A stretch of 64,000 nt of DNA from Nageia nagi (lineage: Eukaryota > Pinophyta): NCBI GenBank assembly GCA_050084985.1, contig JBITNC010000001.1:190340001-190404000 (forward strand), given 5' to 3'. How positions within the stretch are numbered: the first letter of the stretch is position 1; each line of letters begins with the position of its first letter. Positions 38,711 to 51,439 of the stretch are shown here, piece after piece. A program made the position numbers and the translations under genes. The notes under the pieces were generated by a model. That model was not told the origin of the DNA and did no database searches. It saw only the letters and a list, made by a program, of their open reading frames with translations.

Positions 38711-41046
38711 ATAATTTTAGTTTATCAAAGAGATGGCTTTTGATGAGCCATAAAAATAACCTCTTTTTGACATACATTAAGAGGATACAATAGTAAACAA
38801 TAATATATATTTTATATACTTAACTATTCTAATTAGAGATAAATGCAATATTATCTTATTTGCTAACCCTTTATGTTTAATGGTGGATTTAATATTTTAT
38901 ATATTTTTGTGAGAGAAAATAAAAGGTAAAAGCTATATTTTGAATATGGCAGCTCATCCTATAGTCCAAAGTCTAATATTTGCAATATGAAATTATTCAC
39001 ATTAAATCATATTCTAGAAAATAAATGAATAGAATAGGAGAGAAGAAATGTAGCCATGGTTATAGCTGAATATCTTCAAGGCCAACATTGAGGAGAAGTG
39101 ATGCACATAATTAAAATACTGTTACATGATACTATGTTGTGGAGATTCAAAAATGGTAAGATTTGGTAGCCCATGAGTATGGGGATTGGATGATATTGAA
39201 AATATCTAATGACTAGATTCAATTAGAGCACATAACATCTTTATATGAAGTATACTCTAGCTTGCAATGATTCCAACATTCTATTATGTCTTATTTGGAA
39301 TTGTATGTTTGATTGTAATTTCCATAGTATAGAGTTTTCATCATAAACCCATGTTGTAACCAAATGTTATTGGGAATTTGATATGATGTTTGTGTCATTG
39401 AGTTTTATTTAGGGAATTAATAAATGAGAATACAACTGTATGGGTTTATTTTCATTATTAGGAATTGTAATACTATTATATATAGTGTTTGGGTGGTGTT
39501 TGGAGGATTTCCTAATGGTATTATGGATTTTTCTTTGTTAGAACCTACAATAAAGTGGATTAGTTATCTTTGGGATCAAGACATAACTTTCTGTAGACAC
39601 ATCCAATTGAGATGATTACTTTTCTATTTGATAGATTTTGAAGATAAATTTTCAAAGAGTATATGGATGGATACCTTTGTTAAATATTTAATCATCATTC
39701 TTGATGTTCTCACTTGAAATATTCTTATTATAAAACTATTACACTCTAGCACAAATGTTACACCTAGCATTGATGCTACACTCAATGTTAGAGTTGGATG
39801 GATATAAATTTTTTTTGGGGAAATTTAAGCATCATAAATGATTTTCTTGATGGTAAGTGAAGAGTAACGATCATTTGATGGTGATAATATAAGCTAGATT
39901 TATAAAACATCCTTGAGAATAATTTAGAATAGAAGGGAGGGTTGAAAACCATTGATAGATTGATTGAGAGGGGGATGGGAGCAACCACTTCTATGAAAGG
40001 TTGCTACCATTATTTGGATAAACCATGCTATTAAACTACAACCATAGAAGATTATTACTATTGGATGGGAATTTGACTAAGGTAGAGCATAGTTTTGTGA
40101 GAGCATTTTTCTGCTCATTACCATATTTGTTGTTGGATTGATGGAAAACATCATAACTTATTGATCAATATGTAATATACAGTGTAAAGTGAAAAATATC
40201 ATAATTATTTTATGTTATTATATATCATGTATTAGATAAATCATATACTGTAATGATGGTAATTACATTATGTATGAGCATATTGTATTTGTGAGAGATA
40301 TGATATGTATTTCTAGTGCATGTATTTATGCATATGTAAAGAATTTTATATGTAATTAGTTCATTATTTTCAAGATGAGATAGTGAATATCATAAAAAAT
40401 TCCCTTCATTATCAAAGTGGTCTAATAAGCTTGTTAATCTTTTAGTAAGATGGTGGGGGAACTAGATTTGGGATCACGAGATGGAATTGTAATGGATTAG
40501 ATTACTAATTATTTCCTGAGTTGTATTGAAATTAGCATCTTGGATAATATTTTGCAAACTAGTTTTATTTATCAAGTGGGGGTTGTAGAAAACCATGGGA
40601 GTTGAAGATGAAAGCCTTTTCTAAAGTTGACATATCTCTTAGACTACTCATAATTATAGCTTCTCTAAATTATTGATTAGTAATAAAGTCATAGATGTTA
40701 AAGTGTATGTATTCCTACAATAGGGAGAACCACTATATATATTTATGTTCTTATATGTGTTTTAAATTTTTAATACATTTTTTCAACCAATAGATAGTAC
40801 ACTAAATGACGTACATGAATTTTAATAGTCATAATTTTACCTTCTCTAGCATCGATGTTAAGAATAACATTAACATTGGGGTTACAAGTAGTTTTTCTTA
40901 TAAAATTTGAATCCATATTTAAAAAAATACAAAATATATTTGTATTAAAGGATCCAAGTAAGCCATATATGTTTAGTGATTACAAATCAGGTGCTCCTTA
41001 TTATAATGGAGAAATTGGATCAAATAATGGAACTATATAAATTATG
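38711..41046. other. Gene-free AT-rich region
   Basis: Both strands were read. Isolated open frames of 60-66 codons (for example 39,424-39,615) are hydrophobic and match nothing I know. No regular array was seen. Confidence 0.45.
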
Positions 41047-41408
41047 TCCTTAGGTAGTGAAGAGAATCAAAGTGATTTACAAGTATTGTTGTGTGGGATG
41101 TTGAAAGTAATTGTATATAAATTAGGAGGTATAGAAGGAATAAAATATACTATTCAATAATATGTTGACCAAATGATGGCTCTATTTCTATAAGTATTTA
41201 CTTATAAAAGTGCCACAGTACATGATGAAGTTATGTTGGTCATAGGTGCTCTTATTTATGTCATTGAAATCCTAAATTTATTAAGTATATTCCATATTTC
41301 TACAAGTATATTGAAATATATCTATAAAATTTTGAATAATATCAAGTTTGTGCAATAATTGTAGATGTGGTAGAGGATATTTGTTGTGCTTTAGATAAAA
41401 AGTTCCTC
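41047..41408 (+). pseudogene. Importin subunit beta-1 pseudogene fragment
   Basis: Translation from 41,047 gives SLGSEENQSDLQVLLCGMLK, then VDQMMALFL, then VFTYKSATVHDEVMLVIGAL. After one frame change near 41,270 it continues with PKFIKYIPYFYKYIEIYL, YQVCAIIVDVVEDICCALD and KKFL. This follows the central HEAT-repeat region of plant importin beta-1 (nuclear import receptor), where lines such as DLQ.LLCG.LQVI, SATVHEEAML.IGAL and YQVCA...VGVVGDICRAL are strongly conserved. About 120 of roughly 870 residues are present, without introns. Four stops and one frameshift show that it is dead. The parent gene is elsewhere. Whether it came by retroposition or DNA duplication cannot be decided from this piece. 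Confidence 0.75.
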
Positions 41409-41689
41409 TTAATGCTCAATTCAAATGAAGCATTCAATTTTAAGTCAAGATAGTGTATTAAAAATTTACATCAATATTGGGTTAGTAAGTTAGTCAATCA
41501 TCAATACTTCATATCATCAACATGAAAGATAAATAATCATGTATAATTTTGTTCAATTTCAAACTAAAATATAAAATACAAGCATGAATTATAAATTAAT
41601 ACACATATCATTGGTATAGAACATACTTATTCTACTTTAACATCCCATCTAAATAATTATGATATTTATTACACAATACTCAATAGTAT

Positions 41690-42270
41690 AGTATAAATGC
41701 ATGCAAGGAATTTTTGTAGTAAGGAAGCCACAAAACTATTTGAAGAAATGGGATATGTAGGCATTAATCTACATGATGTTACATTTTTAGTGTATTATCT
41801 ACATTTCTACATACATGTCTAGTGATAGAGGGTTATCAATACTTTAAATAAAAATCCATGAATGATTATTATCATATTACACCTACAATGGAACACTATA
41901 TATCTATGGTTCACCTTCTTGGCTATGTTGGGTGTCTAGATCAAGTAAAAGACTTTATCAATAACATGTCAATAAAACTTGTTACTACAATGTGGACTTG
42001 TTTACTTGGTACCTTTAAAATTCATACAAAAGGACTATGTATCATTTGACAAAATGTAAAAAAGAGGGATACCATCTCATGGACTATAATGATTATAGGA
42101 AATTCCCATATTGAACTTCTTAAGGAAGTTGAAAATATTTTTAGGAAAATGTAACAAAAGAGACACAATCTCATGGAATATAATGATAATAGGATATGCA
42201 TATAAGAAGTATGGTTTAGAGGCTATCAAGTTTTTTTATAAAATGCAATTGATAGGTTTATCTAATTTTG
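41690..42270 (+). pseudogene. PPR pseudogene fragment (last repeats and E region)
   Basis: Readable parts are SKEATKLFEEMGYVGINLHD (41,720-41,780) and SMNDYYHITPTMEHYISMVH with LLGYVGCLDQVKDFINNMS (41,855-41,970). Then VTTMWTCLLGTFKIHT (41,982-42,030) and a further repeat RDTISWTIMIIG (42,067-42,102). The 63-codon stretch at 41,858 is intact. A second piece with the pattern KRHNLMEYNDN in the wrong frame follows near 42,165, so a repeat was duplicated and then frameshifted. Confidence 0.6.
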
Positions 42271-42849
42271 CATAAATTAATTTTAAGAATAAAATTAAAA
42301 GAAACTACATTATACATGTTATTTATGAAAAAAATTATCCCTAGATAACCATAAATGGAAAGTTGTATTTGAATGTCTTATTTTAGTTTCTTCAATTCAC
42401 TATGAAAAACTTACACCTTACATGGAAGACATCTTCATGATATATTACACCAAACTATACTATACAAGAATGATAATATGAGTATAATATTACACCAAAA
42501 TATATTATACAAGTATGATATAAGTATATCATAGTGGTATAACCATAAAAATTATATAGCTATCATATGATCTATATGACATGATATGTTAGTATCTATG
42601 TTTATATTTATTAAAAACCATGTTATGGATGTTGTATTTGTTTATATTGATAGCCTTATTATGCAAGAATATGATGTATAGTCAAGCAACACACTAGTAC
42701 ACATCATAGAATGATAGAAAAAGAGGTTCAATAATATGGATAGTAAAGTCAAGCAGCATAGACACCAAAAATTAAAGTGTGTTTCTTCACTTTATGCACA
42801 CCTTGTTGGACCTCTCTAATGATATTCAATATTTAATATGTATGAGGAT
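42271..42849. other. AT-rich stretch between PPR relics
   Basis: No coding similarity is seen. There is a local duplication of the words ttacaccaaactatactatacaag and attacaccaaaatatattatac near 42,445 and 42,489. Confidence 0.4.
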
Positions 42850-43970
42850 CTAGTATCTTGTTGAACATCATATTTAATTCAATTATATGTTGGTTTCTTT
42901 CACATGTAATTATGATAATAACCTTGATATATGTGTGTGCAAAATGTGGGAGCATTAAGATGATAAGGGTTTTATTTGATAAGAAGAACTATAAATAAAT
43001 AAGTTTTTGGGATACAATGATTGTTGTATATAGAAGGAATGGTTAAAGTACTTGAAATTCATCAAACTAAATGAAGAAATGGAATATATGGTATTAATTT
43101 AGGAAATGTTATATTTTACTTTATTATGTACATGTTATGGTATTAATAATTATTATCGTATTTCACTTACAATGGAACACTCACATATGGTTGAATGTCT
43201 TGGTTCCATTGGGTATTTAAATGAAGCAAAATAATTTATAAATAATAAGTTATACTTAGATTGGTTTTCATGAGGCATCATGCATACTCTTTCATAAAAT
43301 GCAACAAAGAGACATAATCTCACGGGATACAACTATCATGGGATATGCATAAACTAGGCACTATGGTTTGGAGGCCCTCAAGTATTTTTAAAAAATGTAA
43401 TTAATTGGTTTCAAACTAAATTCAATAACCTTTGCAAGTATTCTTCTTGTATGTATAATGTTTTGCAACTTTAAAACAAGGCATGGATGTTCATAGATAA
43501 ATAACTAGATGTGGGTTTATTTTATATACAATGGTGATAACAATCTTGATAGATATATATACAAACTATGTGAACATTAAAAAGGAAAGTTTCTTTTGGC
43601 AAGGTGCATGATGGATAATCAATTTCATGGAATATAATAATCATAGGATATGCAAGGAATGATTATAGAAAGGAAGCCATTAAACTATTTGAACAAACTG
43701 AATATTTGGGCACTAGTCCATACAATGGTACATTAGTTATTGTATTATCTTCTTGTAGCCATGAAGGTCTAGTGAAGAAGGGTTATTAATAACTAACATC
43801 CATGAATGATTATTATTGTATTATACCTAGAACACTATACATGTATGGTTGACCTTCTTAGTCATATTGGACATCTAGATGAAGAAAATAAAAATAAATA
43901 ATATGCTAATAAATCCTAGTGTTGCATTGTAGACTTATTTTCTTGGTTCTTATAGAATTCAAAAACCCTA
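42850..43970 (+). pseudogene. PPR pseudogene fragments, several repeats
   Basis: Pieces in order: MCAKCGSIKMIRVLFDKKN (42,932-42,995), a degenerate stretch to 43,260, HKMQQRDIISRDTTIMGYA (43,297-43,353), and YGLEALKYF with FKLNSITFASILLVC (43,362-43,455). Then a repeat broken by stops to 43,640, and at the end LEHYTCMVDLLSHIGHLDE (43,830-43,885). This covers at least four PPR units of the L/S type plus the region before the E domain. The wording closely follows the other PPR relics in the window, which points to one expanded subfamily. Confidence 0.6.
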
Positions 43971-44029
43971 ACCCCTCATATTTGATTTCTTAGCTCTGGA
44001 AAGGGTTTACGAGTTTACCTCATAAATGC

Positions 44030-44165
44030 TACTAAGTGGAAGTGGTATCCAACCTAATGAATTCACCTTTACTTCCACCTTCCTACTTATATACACCTTC
44101 CTACTTATGCAAGCTCAACCTCTTTGGAAGATGGTGTAGAAATCCATCAAATAATAATAAGAAGT
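44030..44165 (+). pseudogene. Short PPR repeat relic
   Basis: The stretch reads LLSGSGIQPNEFTFTS (44,029-44,077) and, after a frame change, LEDGVEIHQIIIRSGFQWG (44,122-44,178). These are the two helices and the following linker of a plant PPR repeat. Confidence 0.55.
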
Positions 44166-44179
44166 GGCTTTCAATGGGG

Positions 44180-46470
44180 CTAAATGGAGTAAATGATGTT
44201 GTGTTGAAATGTTAGGTGATTTGCACCTAAAAATTCTATTGTTCCTATGTGACCATGTTCCCATATCACCCTATTCCCACCTTTGACCATTGCAAGGAAA
44301 ATTTTAAGACCCCTCTCTAAGACATGACTTTTAATAGGAGGAGGATCAATCTCAAAACTTGTTTGAAAATGAGGTGATCAATTTTGAATTATGTTATACT
44401 TTTTTAAAAAAGGGGAAAAAATATGAATATAAGGTGAATAATCATTCAAATACTTAATTGATATATTTTGTTTTCTTGTCTCAAGAAATTTTAATGTTAA
44501 AATTTAAAGTATAATGATAATGATACAATTGTTCTCTTCATTTTTTTAATGTATATTTAATTTTTGTTCATTTCTTGTTTAATCCTTTATGTTTTTCTTG
44601 GGTTAGTTTTTAATAGAGAAAAACTTATTGCATGCTTTCTTTATTTAGATTTAACATGTTATGAAATCATTTAATGGACATATGCATTGTCATTATAAAT
44701 CCTTTGTAAGAAAAACCTTTTAGTTAATTAAAGTTACGATGTACTTAATTATTGACTTATGAATGAGGATTTTTATTTTTTTTAAGAAGCATTATTAATG
44801 ACCGAGAAAAAGATAATGATGGTCTCATCATCATCAAAGGTAAAAGTATTATAATTTTAATAGCATAATTATCTATTGTAATATTCCCTAAAAATGATAA
44901 TAAGTAAGGATTAAATATTCTATTAGTTTTATATTGATTTATGCAACTCCACAATGGAAGAATCAACCATTAGATTGAACACAATGAGAATAGTAAAGCA
45001 CAGTTAAGTCACACACACACACATGTTCCCTATAATAGATGACTATATCAATGATATTTTTAATTTATAATTTCAAAGCGTATAACGACTAAACATGTTC
45101 TAAATGCAGGTGTATTTTTCTATAAAAATAAAGAAATAAATAAAATTAGGGCAAACATGTTGGAAGTAGAACCCGCCTAAATAGCCAAATCTGAAATTTA
45201 AAATCTTGAATTTTAGCCATATGGCTATGGATTGACCACTACACTAACATTTTCTTTGGACCACTCTTAAGCTTTCTATGAAGTTCATTTTTATCAACCA
45301 CCCTCTTATATTCTATTAACCACTCTCTTATATTCTATTAGGAGGAGTTAAAACTTCCATAAAACATAATTGTAAAGACCATTTTTATATAGTGTTTAAG
45401 AACATTAACATTTGAATCTTTCCTTAAAAAAAATCAACTACTTAAACAATTAAACTTTTATAAATAAAAATTAATATTATTATATTATAATATTAAACAA
45501 ATAAAATAAAAGAATATATTTCAATTACTATAAAATCAAACACTGATAAAAAATAAATATCTTAACACTTGAAAATTACATTAAAAATATAAAATAAAAT
45601 TGGATAGAAAACAAAACCAATACAAAGTAACTTAGTTCTTAAATTTATTTTTATCTTAGATATAAAATTTCATATTGATGTTGATATTGGTAGGCATACT
45701 TTTTTTTAAAAAAATTTTCATATCTACTTTAAACATGATAAACATCATTTTTTTATATATAAAAATATGTGAAAAATAATATATCTAACGTATGAAATGT
45801 CATCTTAGACATGTATTACGGGAGTTGGAGAGGAGTGGGTAGTTGAAAACTCTCATCTTGAAAAAGAGAGATTCCAAGTTGAAAATTCTCTCCCTCACAT
45901 ACATATGGATATGTTAAATAAAGTTAATAGTAGAATCAAGATTCAAAGTTTCACTCCTTGTTTCCAACAAAAAAATTGATATATAATTATTTCATATTTA
46001 CTTTTAGCATAATAAATTTACTTTTTTTAATATAAAAACATGTGATATGTAATATATCTAAAATATGAAATTTCAGAAATTTGATATAAAATTATTTCAT
46101 ATCTACTTTAGACCTGTTAAATCATAATTTTTTATATAAAAACATTTGATAAATAATATATCCAAGATACGAAAGTCATCATTGACATGTGATAAATTTG
46201 ATAAAATATATAAAGCAAAAAAGGGTAGAATACAACAGCTATATAAAATAAATTAGCATGATTTAGAAGATCTTAAAAGCATGCAATAGTCCAAAACACT
46301 TGTTTCTTTCATTCTTTCAATATCAATCTTCTTTAAGATTATAATACTTGTGAAATGTTGTCTTTAAACTGTTGTAAGATGAAAGGGTACAGTACCCTGA
46401 CATTGACTCAAACCATTCCTTACACAGAAACAGAAACTTCAAACTTTCTTATCATAATTCTGCTCGTTTT
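44180..46470. other. Intergenic region, AT-rich, with local duplications
   Basis: No gene is recognised. It contains a (CA)7 run near 45,009-45,022 and three related segments in the right part, entered separately. It forms the 3' flank of the monooxygenase gene. Confidence 0.5.
45714..46200. repeat. Three related AT-rich segments, two in tandem at 105 bp
   Basis: The order ttcatatctacttta...ataaa...tttttatataaaaa...tgtgataaataatatatc..a..atgaaa recurs from 45,717, 45,991 and 46,096. The last two are 105 bases apart and adjoining; the first is separated by about 150 bases of unrelated sequence. Confidence 0.65.
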
Positions 46471-46479
46471 TATCTAATT

Positions 46480-46485
46480 TTTATT
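46480..46485 (-). terminator. Possible polyadenylation signal of the monooxygenase gene
   Basis: AATAAA on the minus strand about 55 bases after the stop codon. Plant signals are loose, so this is only positional support. Confidence 0.35.
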
Positions 46486-46539
46486 ATCATTTCCACAGAA
46501 ATATGGAGGGTGGATGCGAAAGCAACTCGATCTCTGGTA

Positions 46540-48297
46540 TTATTTAGGAGATGGTTCATCAGATGAGATATGGCTTGCCACAGGCAGAGTTCCGCAGTCA
46601 TACTTCGCAAAATACAAGAGATACGACATAGATAACAACGGGAAGAAAATTCTGTCACGAATCAAACGCATCAATTTAGAACACCCATCTTGCATATTTC
46701 CTATCATGGACGCTGCACTAATAACCGAACACATTCTCCATCTCCTCTTCTGCAGGTATTTGTTGAAGCAGGACTCCACCTTTTCCTCGGTTTGGCTTCC
46801 CCATTCTGCCATGTTTAGGCCGGGCATGGCCTCGCCCAGATATCTGGTCAGAAGCACAGCGTCCTCTAACGCCGAGCATGCACCTTGCCCAAGATCAGGC
46901 GTCATTGGATGCAGAGCATCTCCCACAACTGTCACACTTCCCTTTGCTCGGACCTTCTCCCACGGCCACATCCACCTCATTTTCATCTCTGCCAAATTAA
47001 ACGTCTCTGCAGGCGTTAGTTTTATTATCTCTGCAATGGGATCTGGGAAATCGCGCACCATCTCCAAAGCTGCGCTTCTAAGTCTATCCCCATCGCCAGA
47101 AATTTTAGCATCTGAACAAATCCCAGATAAAGTTAAACCACTCATTATTAGTGTTATAACAAGGTTTTATGAAACGAGGCATAAGCACGTACGTTGTGGG
47201 TGGGAACTGGTGGTAATAAACCAGTAAACTTGTTTGTCTGTACAGGGAATGAAACCTGCCCTTAATCCTCTAGCCCATATCTGAACCATGAGCTTCTCCA
47301 GATTATGGATTTCTGGGAATATTCCCATTCCCCTAAGGGCAACGCGCCCAGATGACCTAGCTGGTGCTAAACCCATCCAGCTTGCGACTCCAGAGTGAAC
47401 TCCGTCCGCACCTATTACTATCTGCCCCCGACATGACATTACATTGAGTTTTATTAGGATTTTTAATGGTGCAAAAGTAGATGCTTATTTATTTACCTTA
47501 GCTGCCATGGAGGTTCCATCTGCAAGTTGAAGAGTGGTGAAAGGAGATGATTTGTTTTTGTGAATGGAGACAACTTTGGAGTTGAATCGGATGGTCCCTT
47601 GGGGCAGTGCTTTCGCAAGCACTTGCAGAAGTGCCATTCTTTCTACGCAACGTGATTCCAGCTTCAAACTTGCTCCCCTGTAGTCAGTCACCCATTGGAA
47701 ATAATATTAATCGTCTTGTATTGTAACCAGAACCCCTAAATTTTTCTTAGAGCTACAATTATACATAAACCATATGTTTGGTTACCCTTTGCCATCCTTC
47801 TTCAGCGGGACATCTTTCTCGACTCCGGTACAGTTTGAACGGCCACGAATTCTGCGTAAACAAGTAGATTGAATCTGCGTTCATGCAATTGTTCTTTTCT
47901 GATTGAACAAGAATAGATGTGAGTGTTACCCATCAAGTAGGAGGTAGTGTGTGCGTAGCGTTTGGGCGACACCGAGAGCATCAAGCGCTTTCCAGGCATT
48001 GACCCACAAAATGAAGGCCGCACCCGCAGTACGAAGACATACAGCCCGTTCAAGTACAACACTTTTCAAACCTATCCTGATGGAAGGAAGCAACAACCCC
48101 TGTGTCATCAGTCCATCAAATTACCAATCACATAAATAGAGGAGAAGAAAAAGAGATGGAGAAAAGAATGATTGAGAAATGGACCTATGGAGGGCAAGAG
48201 CAGTGGCGAGGCCCGCAACACCACCTCCTATAATGACTATATCAGCTTGGATTTGGAGTTGAGCATTGTCCATGGAATGCTGGTACTTTTGCTCCAT
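46540..48297 (-). CDS. FAD-dependent monooxygenase (zeaxanthin-epoxidase-like / MO1 family), six exons
   Basis: Exons on the minus strand are 48297-48185, 48076-47930, 47851-47786, 47677-47497, 47421-47193 and 47111-46540. All five introns are GT-AG and 75-108 bp long, phases agree at every junction, and the total of 1308 bases gives 435 residues ending at TAA 46,542-46,540. The FAD/NADPH-binding family signatures are all present: GGGVAG (residues 24-29, the GxGxxG of the ADP-binding fold) followed by E47, GADGVHS (173-179, DG motif), and GDALHPMTPDLGQG (309-322, GD motif). The family (class A flavoprotein hydroxylases) inserts one oxygen atom using NAD(P)H; the plant group includes Arabidopsis MO1/CTF2 and distant zeaxanthin epoxidase. 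The substrate is unknown. The reading frame stays open upstream to 48,465, so a start at 48,372 would add 25 mostly Ser/Thr-rich residues. No lesions were found, and the exons are GC-richer than the flanks. Confidence 0.9.
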
Positions 48298-48496
48298 TTC
48301 CTGCGTTGGCGAGAGACAGAGAGTGAAGATAGAGGTGGATAGTTTTATGGGCACGGAAGAGGGATACATCATATCCGAATGGACCGCTCTTGGTGGCGTG
48401 GAGGCGGTGGACCAGGCTTCAACCGAAAGATACCAAATAATGCAAACTGGCGTTCTTTCCCACAATTTAAGTTCTCAATCATACTGCAGCCTTTGA

Positions 48497-48505
48497 TTAT
48501 TTAAA
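48497..48505 (-). promoter_or_regulatory. Weak TATA-like element upstream of the monooxygenase gene
   Basis: The minus strand reads tttaaataa about 125 bases before the ATG at 48,372 and 200 before that at 48,297. Either start would be compatible with transcription beginning near 48,470. Confidence 0.3.
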
Positions 48506-48509
48506 ATCA

Positions 48510-51439
48510 TTAAATGTATTTTTATTTTGAGAAGAGTTTTGTTGAGATTCTTTTTCACGAGAAAGTCAGAAATCACTGGAATTAAATTCTGCGATTTAAA
48601 AGGTATTAATGTTCGTATTTATCATCAGTTCAATAAGATTTTTGGTATGTTTCTATAGGTAATGGGAAACTTGGACCTTCATTTCTAGGATTACTATGCT
48701 TAGTTATTATTGTTTTCTCTATATCCCTTATGTACCATGGTTCACTAGTTTGAGTCATGTTGTTATATCAATTTTCATTTCTCATTGTCAATTTCTATTT
48801 ATCATTTGTAGAAAAAGTAATTTATTATTGATAAGAATTTTATTTTAACTACATTTTTGGTAAACCTATATTGTAATAAAAAATAAGGTGTAAACACTAT
48901 AAAATTGTATATTTATCTTATGATGGTGTTTCATAGGCATTTATGGTACTTATAATATCATATCGTAGTAACTTGTGATGCAACGTTCCTTGTAGGTTAA
49001 TTTGATGACCCTTTTGGCACTTTGATACTTTTTACACTATATGCTAGTTGTTTAGATGATTTGCTAATCATTTGGATGATCTTGAAGGATTCATAATCCT
49101 TCGAATGATCCTTACTATGTTATTTATAAATATATGATATGGGCTCCATTTCTTAGAAATAACACTTCATTTTCATGAGCACTTTTTGAGATTTGACAGT
49201 TTGAATATAAAATCTAAATTATGAGATCACTTTTAAAGGATAATTAGTTGGGGTTTCACCATAGAGCTTCATCACATATCATTCAACCTCAATATATCAT
49301 CCTATTCATGATGGATTGACGTAATGGTATCCTTTATTGATTGTTTCTGATAATATTGGATCTATTAAGGTTTTGGACAAATTTGAACTATAGTTTGGGA
49401 TCTTCATCAACATCTTGTATCCTCCTTTAGATATATTAATTAATTTGTGTACATCATTATATGGCATAGTAGGCATACCCTACCCAGGTTTTGAATTTAG
49501 GCTATGGACATAGGAATTGGAATTAGGGTTTATACATTTTAAGCATTATTTTGTAGATCTATTGTATTTAGATTATTTATTTTCCTATAATCTTGATCAT
49601 AATACATTGTTATCAAAATTTTTTTCATTCATTTATCATAATCTTGCATTAAATATTATCAATAAGCTTTGGATATTGTAACATCATTTTTCAAATACAA
49701 TGTTATCTTGCATTTTAGGCATAAAGATCATTTCTACCACCTTTGTGATTAAAGGCTAGGAGACCTACTATCTTGTTGAGCTAGGGCCTTACCTTGCTTG
49801 AGAAACTATAAAGTCTTAAGGATTTATGATTTAAGGTCTACATCAACATTATTTATTTTCCTTTTAGGTCTATAGATACAATTTACACATCAAGACTTCA
49901 AGACTAAGGACTTCATTTTCAGTTTCTATATTTTGTTAATTCATCACATCATAGGAAAATGTAGTGGTAAAGGTTAAGTTCCTTGAGGTTATTAACAAGG
50001 TGTGTTGAGTGATCTAAGTGTAGTGAATTAGGCTTTACAAAATGGTGATCATAGTGGTACCTCCTTGGTTCTAGATTTATAAATCCAAAATGAGTTTTCT
50101 AGCCTCTTGTCATTGCTTTTACGATTTATTATTTTGGACATTTCACATTTCTTGGTGAGTTTCAAAGACTCATTTTGTATGCAATTTGTAGGAAATCTAA
50201 ATGGGAAGGTACAAAGCTAGATTTGAAAATTTTAAAGCCTTAATCACTCTTCATACCAATTCAAACTTCTTCCAAGCGATTTTAACTACAAATTGTCCCC
50301 CTATGTAACAATTTTGCAGATCATCTAAATGACTATACAATCATCTTGTAGCCAGATGATTCTACCTATTTTTATACTATTATTAATTTTTGAGAAATAT
50401 TAGGTATTTTGTATAGTCTTATATTTGTATCTAGGTGACATGAGTCCCCTATTAGGTTTATCTATGATTTTTGTATGTCCTTATCATAAGATTCATCATT
50501 TTATCCTTGTCATAGGATTTTATTTTGCATTTTTATTCAATTATTATTTTTAAAATCTCTAAATGCACTTATGGTCATCCAAATGACTTTTTATCATTCA
50601 TACAATTGGCACTATCTTTCATAGTCATCCTTATAGTGGATGATTATGAAACAAAGTATTGTAAAATAGAGTTTGCATCAGAAATTCTATGATCATTGAT
50701 TGGAACTAGAATCTCCAAGTTGGTTCTTAATCTTTGTGTATTCTCTAATGCATTAGACTGATTAGTTGGGTGCATACCTAGGTTTCAATTTGTGTATGTT
50801 TACATTAGTGAAAGTGTTACTTATCATCTTTGGGTGGGAGTGACTATTATCTACTTGAAGGAATTAAATTACCCTTTTGCATTATCATAACATTGCATCA
50901 TTATTATGTTTATTGTATTGAGTCTAATTTCATACTCCTAGGCTTCTACCGAGGAACATGTACCTTCTCCCCATAGACTCACCCATCCTTGAATTTCATC
51001 ACCAAAGTGGGCACCCTCCTATTCATGGCATCATCATATAGGGGGTACCTGTGACACCCTTATAAATTGTTCTACACCCCTAGAAGATTGAGCTTTTACC
51101 TTTTAAATTCTTATCTAGATTTATCATTAAGGGAAAATAAGATAGGTTTTGTTATAATTTTCATTGCATTAAAATAAACTCTTATTAAGAAGAAAAATTC
51201 TCAAATTGAATGAAGAAGCAACTAGAAAAATAATAAAAAATTGTTATTTATCACTATCGTTATCTTTATCATATAGGCTTTTATATTTTGAAAAGAGCAT
51301 ATTATATATGTTGAGTGAATTACATTTTATACATAAAAAAGATTTTAAACAAGATTTAGACTTGTTGTTTATTTTCTTTTGTTGTTTTGCATTATTACAA
51401 TCTTACACAGGTCTTTACTTACTTGTCTAAAGTCTTATA
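48510..51439. other. Non-coding region, probably old LTR or leader of the gypsy element
   Basis: No gene is recognised over about 2.9 kb. Because a gypsy gag begins near 51,475 and runs to the right, part of this region should be its LTR and leader, but the 3' LTR lies outside the window, so borders cannot be set. Variants of atcatttggatgatc / atcatccaaatgac recur near 49,065-49,110, 50,325-50,360 and 50,575-50,600. Confidence 0.4.

Noticed and set aside
40855-41040. N-terminal extension of the importin-beta relic
   Set aside because: The 61-codon frame just upstream shows no importin pattern and is in a different frame.
46514-47227. Plus-strand open frame of 237 codons
   Set aside because: It lies antisense over exon 6 and intron 5 of the monooxygenase, has no family pattern, and the minus strand carries the conserved flavoprotein motifs.
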